In this document: in pieces, positions 41,081 to 48,784 of the stretch | How positions within the stretch are numbered: the first letter of the stretch is position 1 | Layout of the letters: each line of letters starts with the position of its first letter | Assembly: GCA_040507035.1 (NCBI GenBank) | Contig: JBEVVR010000023.1 | Coordinates: 1-64,000, forward strand | Direction: 5' to 3' | Source of the DNA: Thiodiazotropha sp040507035 | Lineage (GTDB): Bacteria; Pseudomonadota; Gammaproteobacteria; Chromatiales; Chromatiaceae | DNA: 64,000 bases | Translations under genes and position numbers: made by a program | The notes under the pieces: generated by a model | What the model saw: the letters and a program-made list of their open reading frames with translations, nothing else | What the model was told of the DNA's origin: nothing | Databases searched by the model: none

Positions 41081-42352
41081 ATGAGTGAACAGTTCGAGCA
41101 GGGTGTAGAGGCGCTGCGCCAGCAGATCGATTCCAGGATCTCATCCTACTTCTCCAGCTGCGTCCACTGCGGGCTCTGCGCCGAGGCCTGCCTCTTCTAT
41201 ACCGAGACCCATGATCCCCGCTACACGCCGATCTACAAACTGGAGCCGATGAAGAAGCTGTGGCGGCGGGAGCACACCTTCTGGGGCAAACTGGGGGCCG
41301 TCTTCGGTCTCAACGAGCCGTTGACCGAGCAGGACTTCGCCGACTGGGAGACCCTGGTCTACGACAGCTGCACCCTCTGCGGACGCTGCTCCATGATCTG
41401 CCCGGTAGGCAACGACATCACCTACATGATTCGCAAACAGCGTGAGGGTTTCTCCATCGCCGGCTATGCGCCGCAGGGCATGCAGGAGGCGACCAAGCGG
41501 GCACTGAAGATCGGCAGTCCCATGGGGGTGACCTTCAAGACCCTCAAGGCCGCCGTCACCCATGTGGAGAAGGATACCGGTTTGGAGATTCCGCTGGACA
41601 AGAAGGGCGCCGACTATATGACCCTCTTCTCCTCCATGGAGATAGTCAACTTTCCCGAATATATCGCAAGCATCGCGCGTATCTTTGATGCCGCGGGGAT
41701 TTCATGGACCGTCAGCAGCAAGGCCTTCGAGGCCACCAACAGCGGTATCCAGATCGGCAACAGGGAGGCGGCGGCGGAACTGGTCAACCGGGTGGTGATC
41801 GCGGCGGAGGAATTGGATGTCAAGACTGTCATCAGCCCCGAATGCGGCCATGCCTATACGGCTATTCGCTGGGAGGGTCCCAACCTCATCGGCCGTCACT
41901 ATCCGTTCGAGGTGGTGCATATCCTCGAGCTGTTGGAACAGTTGAAGAACGAAGGACGACTGAAGCTTGAAGGTAAAAACAACATTCCCATGACTCTTCA
42001 CGATCCCTGTCAAATCGTGCGTCGAGGTGGTGTGGTGCAACAGCCCCGCAACCTGCTCAACAGTGTTGCGGTGAACTTCGTCGAGATGAAGGATCACGGT
42101 GTCATGAATTGGTGCTGCGGCGGCGGTGGCGGCGTCAGCGCCAACGAGCGTGCGGAACCGTTACGTTTGCGGGTCTTCGAGCGCAAAAAAAACCAGTTAG
42201 AGGAGACTGGGGTCAATACCATGGTCACCGCCTGCGCCAATTGCCGCATCATCCTGGAGGAGGGGATAGAGCATAACGAAATGGATACCGAGGTGATCAG
42301 CTTGACCGAACTGGTTGCCGAGCATCTGGTTGAGGCTTCGAAGAAGTCATAA
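41081..42352 (+). CDS. HdrD/DsrK-like iron-sulfur protein with CCG domain
   Basis: A 423-residue cytoplasmic Fe-S protein. Two 4Fe-4S sites lie near the N-terminus (CVHCGLCAEAC, about 27-37; CTLCGRCSMICP, about 97-108). The C-terminal half has a CCG-type cysteine domain: DPCQIVRRGG, NWCCGGGGG and ACANCRI, as in HdrD, DsrK and GlpC, where it binds an unusual 4Fe-4S centre acting on disulfides or transferring electrons. With the NarI-like gene it makes a DsrMK/HdrDE-style module. Its presence at the end of a formate dehydrogenase operon suggests formate-driven reduction of a thiol/disulfide-type carrier, which is inference. Confidence 0.8.
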   Translation: MSEQFEQGVEALRQQIDSRISSYFSSCVHCGLCAEACLFYTETHDPRYTPIYKLEPMKKLWRREHTFWGKLGAVFGLNEPLTEQDFADWETLVYDSCTLCGRCSMICPVGNDITYMIRKQREGFSIAGYAPQGMQEATKRALKIGSPMGVTFKTLKAAVTHVEKDTGLEIPLDKKGADYMTLFSSMEIVNFPEYIASIARIFDAAGISWTVSSKAFEATNSGIQIGNREAAAELVNRVVIAAEELDVKTVISPECGHAYTAIRWEGPNLIGRHYPFEVVHILELLEQLKNEGRLKLEGKNNIPMTLHDPCQIVRRGGVVQQPRNLLNSVAVNFVEMKDHGVMNWCCGGGGGVSANERAEPLRLRVFERKKNQLEETGVNTMVTACANCRIILEEGIEHNEMDTEVISLTELVAEHLVEASKKS

Positions 42353-42486
42353 TAGAAATCGAGTCTGCAAATATCTGATCGAAGGGACTCATTTGTGGAG
42401 AGGTCCTTAACCACACGAACTGCCCTTTTTTGCAGGGTTATAACTGCACAACATCTGCTGTACTTGGATTGTCACATATCTCATGG

Positions 42487-42517
42487 GGAGTCCCGGGATT
42501 ATCCAATCTGGGACTCC
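42487..42517. repeat. Hairpin between the formate dehydrogenase operon and DUF4399 gene
   Basis: GGAGTCCC (42487-42494) and GGGACTCC (42510-42517) form a perfect 8-bp stem with a 15-base loop, 42 bases before the DUF4399 start. It may be a terminator for the operon or a leader structure; there is no T-run. Confidence 0.35.
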
Positions 42518-42558
42518 AGATCAATAAGTACAAATTCAACACTTTACTGGAGGTCATC

Positions 42559-42987
42559 ATGTCCTCTCGCTTTAACAGACTTTTGTTAACACTCTTCTGT
42601 CTGGCCTGCTATTCCCCGTTGATCAATGCCGGCACCCCGGCGCCTGACGGTGTTGAGCTCTATATCATCTCACCGGCGAATGGTGAGCGGATTAGCGGCC
42701 CGGTCACTGTCCGTTTCGGCTTGCGCGGCATGGGTGTCGCACCCGCGGGAATCGATCGTGCGAAGACCGGCCATCACCATCTACTGATCGACGTGAAAGA
42801 GATGCCGGTTATGGATAAGCCCTTACCTTCAGACGACAATCATCGCCATTTCGGCGGCGGACAGACGGAGGTGACACTCGACCTTGCCAAGGGTTCTCAT
42901 ACTCTGCAATTGGTGTTGGGTGATAAGGATCATATACCCTTTGATCCGCCCATCGTCTCCGACAAGATCACCATTACGGTTAAGTGA
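42559..42987 (+). CDS. DUF4399 periplasmic protein
   Basis: A 142-residue exported protein with a signal peptide (about 1-24, ending INA). The mature part, ELYIISPANGERISGPVTVRFGLRGMGVAPAG, HHHLLIDV, DDNHRHFGGGQTEVTLDL and HTLQLVLGDKDHIPFDPP, is the DUF4399 family from end to end. The many His residues hint at metal binding. It is preceded by a 200-bp gap, so it is probably expressed on its own. Confidence 0.85.
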   Translation: MSSRFNRLLLTLFCLACYSPLINAGTPAPDGVELYIISPANGERISGPVTVRFGLRGMGVAPAGIDRAKTGHHHLLIDVKEMPVMDKPLPSDDNHRHFGGGQTEVTLDLAKGSHTLQLVLGDKDHIPFDPPIVSDKITITVK

Positions 42988-43013
42988 GATGATGTAGGGT
43001 GAAGAGAATGGGC

Positions 43014-44141
43014 TTAGGTTGATGGCTGTTTAGCGAATTTTCTACGCAGATACTCAACCAATATCCCCGCCAGCAATCCCAGGGCAACGTTGAGTAACAG
43101 GCAGACAAGGGCGGTGATGACGATGACCGATAGCGCTTCCCAGGATCCCTGTGTAAGCTCTTTACTCTTCGCCAGGTCTATACCTGCATAGACCAGCAGC
43201 GCGCCTACCGCCGCGAGGGGTATAAGCAACAGAAACTGCAGTGCGTTAGGCCCCAATAACAGACCGATCGCCAGACATAGGGTTCCGAAGATGGCAGGGG
43301 CGAGCCCGCTGCGCGCGCCGAACTTGTGCTGCACCACCAGACCACCCGCGCCATGACACATGGGAAAGGCACCAAAGGGTGCCAGCAGGAGGTTGAGGAT
43401 GCCGGTACTCATGCCGAGTCGGGTCGGTGTGATCTCCCTCTCTTGGTCGGCGAACAGGCGACCTGCAATGGCGGCGGTTACGATCATTGCATTGGTTAGC
43501 GTCAATGCGAGCTGGGGTAGCAGGATCGATTCACCGGCTATCCAGGCATCGGACCAGTCGATGCTGACCCAGTGCGGCAGGTGTAGTGCTATGGCTATCT
43601 CGGGCAATGGAGCTGACAGGGTGGCCATGCTCCAGATTGAGGCGCCGATGATGACCAGGATGGCGGCAAAGGGTTTGAGACAGGTAGGCAGCAGCAGGAG
43701 CAGGAACACCATCGCCACCAGTCCGGTGAGGGGGTCCTGCAGTATCAGCTTGGTACCCGCCCAGGCGAGGATCAGGCCGACACCCAGCTGAATGCCGGTG
43801 AGCACGGTTTGGGGAATTTTACGGCCGATGAAGGAGACCAACCCGGTAACCGACAGCAGGATAAGGGTCACCCCCAGCAGTACGCCTGTTGCAGCGATCG
43901 TGCCTGAGGTGAGACTATCCGCGATAACGATGGCCGCCACTACCTTCATCGGCTGAACCGGTATCGGGCGGCGATAGATCAACGCCACGGCGAGGGCAAA
44001 CAGACCGAATCCGACAAACAGGCCGGAGGCATCGATCAGTTGCAGTGTAAGCACAGCGATGACTATGGGCAGAAAGGTGCCGAGATCGGCGAAGGCGCCG
44101 GAGATATCGCCGATCAGCTGTTTTGATCCGTGGTCACTCAA
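43014..44141 (-). CDS. MOT1-type molybdate/sulfate transporter
   Basis: A 375-residue inner-membrane protein with about ten helices. It opens ISGAFADLGTFLPIVIAVL and has RRPIPVQPMKVVAAIVIAD and GAFPMCHGAGGLVVQHKFGARSG, the signatures of the SulP-related MOT1 family known in plants and algae as high-affinity molybdate carriers, and annotated in bacteria as putative molybdate/sulfate transporters. It gives the cell a second possible oxyanion importer beside TupABC. No sigma-54 box was found in front of it. Confidence 0.85.
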   Translation of the reverse strand: MSDHGSKQLIGDISGAFADLGTFLPIVIAVLTLQLIDASGLFVGFGLFALAVALIYRRPIPVQPMKVVAAIVIADSLTSGTIAATGVLLGVTLILLSVTGLVSFIGRKIPQTVLTGIQLGVGLILAWAGTKLILQDPLTGLVAMVFLLLLLPTCLKPFAAILVIIGASIWSMATLSAPLPEIAIALHLPHWVSIDWSDAWIAGESILLPQLALTLTNAMIVTAAIAGRLFADQEREITPTRLGMSTGILNLLLAPFGAFPMCHGAGGLVVQHKFGARSGLAPAIFGTLCLAIGLLLGPNALQFLLLIPLAAVGALLVYAGIDLAKSKELTQGSWEALSVIVITALVCLLLNVALGLLAGILVEYLRRKFAKQPST

Positions 44142-44528
44142 TGTTCTTGGAATAGGAATCAGATATTATTAATGGTAGTCAAATTGTAATCATAGCAATT
44201 GAGTTTCTGAAATGGGGAGTTACTCCTCTTCGTATTTAACACCCTGATACTTTGTGTTTTAAACCCACCAGCCTGTCCCGGGCGCTGCTTTTTGAAGTTT
44301 TAAATCTCACTCATCAAGAGAATTCAAGTAAGATTAATCCGTTGACAGAATAGTGGCTGAAATTTGTGGGGCAGCAGTGATTTCATGTCATTTTTCCACT
44401 CTGGTTCGAATTTCACATTTCTGTCATAAAGATATGGTACTAAGCCAGGGCTGCTACGATTAGGCCAGAGTATCGAGGGGTTACTGATTGCGCAACCTGA
44501 CAACAATTTCATACCGAGGGGTCTTCTT
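44142..44528. other. Divergent intergenic region, no gene seen
   Basis: This 387-bp AT-rich stretch separates the MOT1-type gene (minus) and the GAPDH-arsJ pair (plus). It must hold both promoters. I see no arsR operator that I can recognise, no palindrome of note and no small gene. GAGGGG lies just before the TTG start of the GAPDH gene. Confidence 0.4.
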
Positions 44529-45527
44529 TTGAAAGCAAAGATTGGTATCAACGGTTTTGGCCGCATGGGGCGTCTCGCGCTGCGTGCCGGTTGGGATGAG
44601 GCATCATTCTCCTTTGTGCACATCAACGAGATCGCCGGTGACGCCGCCTGCTCGGCCCATCTCCTGATGTTCGATTCGGTCCACGGCACCTGGGATGTGG
44701 CCTGTGATGCCCAAGGAGACGAATTGCGGGTGGGGGAGAGCCGGCTCGGTTACAGCTCGAGTCGGGAAATCGCCAATAACTGGTCCGATTGCGACATCGT
44801 CATCGAGGCTACCGGCAAGCACCATAAGAGACCGGAGACCCTGCAGGCCTATTTCGACCAGGGGGTGAAAAAGGTCATCGTCGCCGCCCCCACCGAAGGG
44901 GCGTTGAACATCGTCTACGGCATCAACGACGATCGTTACGAGGCGGACAGACACCATCTGATCACCGCCGCCTCCTGTACCACCAACTGCCTGGCGCCGG
45001 TGGTCAAGGTGATGCATGAAAAGGTCGGTATCCTCCAGGGCTGCATGACCACCATCCACGACATCACCAATACCCAGATCATCGTCGACAAGGGACACAA
45101 GGACCTGCGCCGCGCCCGCGCCTGCGGTCAGTCCCTGATCCCCACCACCACCGGCTCGGCAAAGGCGATCACCAAGATCTTCCCCGAACTGGAGGGTAAG
45201 CTCAACGGGCATGCGGTGCGGGTGCCGCTGCTCAACGGCTCGCTCACCGATTTCGTCTTCCAGGCCGCTCGCAATGTCACCGTGGAGGAGGTCAACGGCT
45301 ATTTCAAGGAAGCGGCGGAAGGGGAGCTGAAGGGCATCCTCGGCTACGAGGAGCGCCCCCTGGTCTCCGTGGACTATGTCAACGAATCCCGCTCATCCGT
45401 GATCGACGCCCTCTCCACCATGGTGGTCGACGGCTCCCTGGTGAAGATCTACGCCTGGTATGACAACGAGTGGGGCTATGTCAATCGCCTGGTCGACCTG
45501 ACCCGCAAGGTCGTGGCCAGCCTCTGA
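44529..45527 (+). CDS. ArsJ-associated glyceraldehyde-3-phosphate dehydrogenase
   Basis: Makes 1-arseno-3-phosphoglycerate from arsenate and glyceraldehyde 3-phosphate, which ArsJ then exports. The 332-residue protein has NAD-binding GINGFGRMGRLALR, the catalytic nucleophile Cys150 in AASCTTNCLAPVVKV, and the C-terminal WYDNEWGYVNRLVDL. The pairing with arsJ by a one-base TGATG overlap marks it as the arsenic-resistance isoform and not the housekeeping enzyme. Start is TTG with GAGGGG upstream. Confidence 0.92.
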   Translation: MKAKIGINGFGRMGRLALRAGWDEASFSFVHINEIAGDAACSAHLLMFDSVHGTWDVACDAQGDELRVGESRLGYSSSREIANNWSDCDIVIEATGKHHKRPETLQAYFDQGVKKVIVAAPTEGALNIVYGINDDRYEADRHHLITAASCTTNCLAPVVKVMHEKVGILQGCMTTIHDITNTQIIVDKGHKDLRRARACGQSLIPTTTGSAKAITKIFPELEGKLNGHAVRVPLLNGSLTDFVFQAARNVTVEEVNGYFKEAAEGELKGILGYEERPLVSVDYVNESRSSVIDALSTMVVDGSLVKIYAWYDNEWGYVNRLVDLTRKVVASL

Positions 45528-46747
45528 TGGAGCAGGGTCTGCGCAACTACCTGGTGGTCACCGGCGGCTACTGGGCCTTCACCGTCACTGACGGCGCCAT
45601 CCGCATGCTGGTGGTGCTCTATTTTCATCTCCTCGGCTACTCCCCCTTCGAAGTGGCGATGCTGTTTCTCTTCTACGAGTTCTTCGGCGTCGTCACCAAC
45701 CTGGTCGGTGGTTGGTTGGGGGCACGTATCGGTCTCAACCTGACCATGCATATCGGCATGGGGCTGCAGGTGGTGGCATTGTTGTTACTTACGGTACCTG
45801 ATCCCTGGCTCTCTGTGGTCTACGTGATGTTTGCCCAGGCCCTCTCGGGCATCGCCAAGGATCTCAACAAGATGTCGGCCAAGGCATCAGTGAAGACCAT
45901 GGTCAAGGACGGTGGTGAAACCAAGCTCTTCAAGTGGGTTGCGGTATTGACCGGTTCCAAGAATGCCCTCAAGGGTGGCGGTTACTTTGTCGGCGCCGCC
46001 TTGCTGGAGTTGATCGGTTTCCGCGGCGCATTGGCGGTACTGGCGGGGATGTTGCTACTGGTGTTGATCGTCACCGCCATACTCCTGCCCAGCGGCCTGG
46101 GCAAGATGAAGTCGAAACCGAAATTCTCCCAGGTCTTCTCCAACATCGCCGCCATCAACTGGCTCTCCGCGGCCCGCTTCTTCCTCTTCGGCTCCCGGGA
46201 TGTCTGGTTCGTGGTGGGTCTGCCGGTCTTCCTCTACGAGGTACTCGGCTGGTCCTTCACCCAGGTGGGGGGTTATCTGGCGCTCTGGATCATCGGCTAC
46301 GGCATAGTCCAGGCCAGCGTCCCGAGATTTATCAGACGCAGCCATCACGGTCAGGGTCCGGGTGGCGGCACGGCAAGGCTCTGGGCCTTCATCCTGGCCC
46401 TGTTTCCTGTCGCCATAGCCGTCGGTCTGCAGCTGGGCTGGCCAGCCGACTATGTGTTGGTAATCGGCCTGATCCTGTTCGGCATGGTCTTCGCCGTCAA
46501 CTCGGCGGTCCATTCCTACCTGATTCTCGCCTATTCCGATCACGAGAAGGTGTCGATGAACGTGGGCTTTTACTACATGGCCAATGCCGGCGGACGGCTG
46601 TTGGGCACGGTGCTCTCCGGCCTGGTCTACCAACTCGACGGACTCACCGGCTGTCTCTGGTGGTCGGCGGGGTTTGTCCTGGTGGCGGCACTGCTCTCTT
46701 TTGCACTGCCGGAAGTCAAGCGGGAAGGGGTTACCCAAGCCTCCTGA
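45527..46747 (+). CDS. arsJ: Organoarsenical efflux MFS transporter ArsJ
   Basis: A 406-residue MFS protein with 11-12 membrane helices that expels 1-arseno-3-phosphoglycerate, giving arsenate resistance. The start LRNYLVVTGGYWAFTVTDGAIRMLVVLYFHLLGYSPFEVA and QALSGIAKDLNKMSAKASVK are distinctive of ArsJ. It is translated with the GAPDH gene. No arsR, arsC or arsB is in the window, so the pair stands alone. Confidence 0.93.
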   Translation: MEQGLRNYLVVTGGYWAFTVTDGAIRMLVVLYFHLLGYSPFEVAMLFLFYEFFGVVTNLVGGWLGARIGLNLTMHIGMGLQVVALLLLTVPDPWLSVVYVMFAQALSGIAKDLNKMSAKASVKTMVKDGGETKLFKWVAVLTGSKNALKGGGYFVGAALLELIGFRGALAVLAGMLLLVLIVTAILLPSGLGKMKSKPKFSQVFSNIAAINWLSAARFFLFGSRDVWFVVGLPVFLYEVLGWSFTQVGGYLALWIIGYGIVQASVPRFIRRSHHGQGPGGGTARLWAFILALFPVAIAVGLQLGWPADYVLVIGLILFGMVFAVNSAVHSYLILAYSDHEKVSMNVGFYYMANAGGRLLGTVLSGLVYQLDGLTGCLWWSAGFVLVAALLSFALPEVKREGVTQAS

Positions 46748-46774
46748 TATAAATTATTTTTATTGTGTTTTAAA

Positions 46775-46930
46775 AGGCAATTTGCCTGAAACACCGCGAT
46801 TCTACTCTTCTTATATAAAAACTGCCCCTCGTAAATGACTGGTTTGTTTGTGGTATTTGGTGAAAAAAAATAATTAAACAGGGAGGTTGTTGATAACCTT
46901 ATTTCAATCTCTTCGCCAACAGATAAAAGG
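46775..46930. repeat. Diverged intergenic repeat, copy 2
   Basis: Partner of the sequence at 1968-2140: AGGCAATTTGC (46775), AAATGACTGGT (46833) and ACAGGGAGGTTGTT (46879) keep order and spacing. The rest of the 46748-47224 gap is AT-rich. It carries a strong AAGGAGG ribosome site for the next gene but no other recognisable feature. Confidence 0.4.
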
Positions 46931-47224
46931 CGCCTTGCCAGTTTAGCTCTGCGCATATGGCCCGCTATCCATTATATCTGCGTGATAGTCGGAAGGTTGC
47001 ACGTTGAAGCGGGTAAATTGGTGGGATGGAAGGCGATGTGCCATTTAATATATGTTATGCTGCTTTCGGTGAGTAAAGGTGTAACGTCGTAGTTAACTTA
47101 GAAAAATTGGAGGTGATTTAATCAATCGTTTTATATAGATAAATCCACCGCAATGATCCTGCCATTGTTTTTTATGTGAACTTAACGTGTAGGGTTCTTC
47201 ATCTATGGAAAGGAGGAAGACGAT

Positions 47225-47962
47225 ATGAAAAACTGTACGGTGATAAAAGATTACGGCTTAAGGAAACAGAGAGTTTATCGATCTGCAATACTGTTTAGTG
47301 GTGCTTCATTTTTGCTCTTTGTTCTATCTGTTCAGGTTAGCGTCGCAGCAATAGCCTACTTCGATGACTTCGAAGATTTGAATCATGATGGTTGGAATGT
47401 TACGGCTACAGGAGGTGGATCCACAGGCGTTACCTTTGTCAATGAGAGCAATTGGGCATATGCATACAATGCACATTCCGGAAAGCTGTCTCTTTCAAAC
47501 GAATTCGATTATCAGCCAGATAGCATATTATCTTTTGAGATGCAGGCACTAGCAAACGCTGGACGAGGAAATTACGGAGAAACCTTTCATTCAGCGAGTG
47601 GTGTAACTGTGCTTTTTGAAAATCGTTTCAATGTGGCGCTAGGTGATGTTTCTTTTGTATATGCAACAAGCTCATCATTACTGCCAAGCAACTCCTTTGC
47701 AATTGGAAATACTCCAGATTTATTCGAAGCACCTATGTCTCAATGGGCAGAGCTTGCATTACTAGATTCTTCTAGTGTTATTTCTGACATTTCACTTCAA
47801 TTCTGGGCTATTGGTCACGCAGCGCAAGTCCCTAGAGGAAGCGCTGGTCCAGCGCAAATTCTGTTTGATAATGTCACAATTCAACCAGTACCCATACCAG
47901 CGGCTTCTTTGTTGTTTGCTTCCGCACTGGGTTTATTTGGGTTGGGATTTAAGCGATGGTAG
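47225..47962 (+). CDS. VPLPA/PEP-CTERM sorting domain protein
   Basis: A 245-residue exported protein. An N-terminal signal (about 19-42, ending VAA) leads to a beta-rich domain (FDDFEDLNHDGWNVTATGGG..., a concanavalin-like look). The C-terminus VPIPAASLLFASALGLFGLGFKRW is a classic VPLPA/PEP-CTERM tail: VPIPA motif, hydrophobic helix, basic end. Such proteins are handled by exosortase and placed in the extracellular matrix or on the surface. AAGGAGG lies before the ATG. An attC-like site follows the stop within 14 bases. Confidence 0.85.
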   Translation: MKNCTVIKDYGLRKQRVYRSAILFSGASFLLFVLSVQVSVAAIAYFDDFEDLNHDGWNVTATGGGSTGVTFVNESNWAYAYNAHSGKLSLSNEFDYQPDSILSFEMQALANAGRGNYGETFHSASGVTVLFENRFNVALGDVSFVYATSSSLLPSNSFAIGNTPDLFEAPMSQWAELALLDSSSVISDISLQFWAIGHAAQVPRGSAGPAQILFDNVTIQPVPIPAASLLFASALGLFGLGFKRW

Positions 47963-47975
47963 TAATAAATATCAC

Positions 47976-48088
47976 ATAACGAATAGTTCCAGCGGACCCT
48001 GGGTGCGCCGCCCTTTTTTACGAATGCCTTAGGCGCTAGTTCATAAAATAGCTGTTCAGTGTCCTGGTTCGCTGAACTATAGCGTTAT
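47976..48088 (+). other. attC-like integron recombination site (long type)
   Basis: Two 23-base arms, ATAACGAATAGTTCCAGCGGACC (47976-47998; only its pattern is given) and its partner at 48066-48088 ending AGCGTTAT, pair over most of their length. One unpaired C and a short bulge are retained. ATAACG/CGTTAT are the outer boxes and the spacer is 67 bases. The length and extrahelical base fit a VCR-like attC. No integrase gene is in the window. Confidence 0.55.
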
Positions 48089-48441
48089 ACGCAATTTTAA
48101 CAGTGTCAGAAAAACGAGGTTTACCTTTGCGTTTATCCGTGAAGGCTTGAATGCAATTGCATTACCAAGCAATGTACAGCTTTCGCTAAACAAGGAAGGA
48201 TTGGAGCGCTTGGATGATGTTTTTTTCATCTTATGCCATTAGACTACCTTCCATGGTTAGAGGAAAAAATGAAATTAGTAAGTCTTTTGTCATACAGATG
48301 ATAGATTTATACCAAAGTATAGAGAAATCAGCCATTCTGCCTAGAATGGCGAGAGCAGGGTTCTTTTATTGAGAAAGACGGAAAAGAAATTAAACATTGG
48401 TGCGAAGAAAATCTAGGATGTATGTGAAATAACTAAAAGAT
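48089..48441. other. Spacer with a possible gene remnant
   Basis: No intact gene. One frame (about 48110-48241) reads FIREGLNAIALPSNVQLSLNK then GLERLDDVFFILCH and a stop; it has protein-like composition but no start, so it may be the end of a decayed cassette gene. Nothing else is recognised. Confidence 0.3.
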
Positions 48442-48768
48442 ATGAGTCACAAAGTGTTTTCTTTAAAGAATGTGCCTGAAGCAGAGGCAAATGCTATAAG
48501 GCGGTTACTGGCGCAAGCAAAAATAAAATTTTATGAGACACCGTCAACATTAATCACTGATGGTGCAATCTGGGTATATGAGGAGACGGATATTGCAAAT
48601 GCCATTGAGCTTATCGACAAATATGAAATTGAATGGCAACGCAAGAATAAAAATCCAGAACCACTATCAACCCAAAAGAGATGGCAGGAGATAACTCTGA
48701 TTACAATTGTATGGGCAATGGTTGCTGTGGCATTGATGTTCGTTTTCAGTACCTTTAACGATCCATAG
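48442..48768 (+). CDS. DUF6164 family membrane protein
   Basis: A 108-residue protein. The N-terminal part (FSLKNVPEAEANAIRRLLAQAKIKFYETPS...GAIWVYEETDIANAIELIDKYE) matches the short DUF6164 fold, which resembles a regulatory ferredoxin-like domain. One C-terminal helix (about 86-104) anchors it. The function of the family is unknown. Confidence 0.75.
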   Translation: MSHKVFSLKNVPEAEANAIRRLLAQAKIKFYETPSTLITDGAIWVYEETDIANAIELIDKYEIEWQRKNKNPEPLSTQKRWQEITLITIVWAMVAVALMFVFSTFNDP

Positions 48769-48784
48769 CAGAAAATGGAGACTG

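Noticed and set aside
40425..42352. Naming the membrane module dsrMK
   Set aside because: No other dsr genes are present and single-domain similarity to NarI and HdrD/DsrK does not justify the names.
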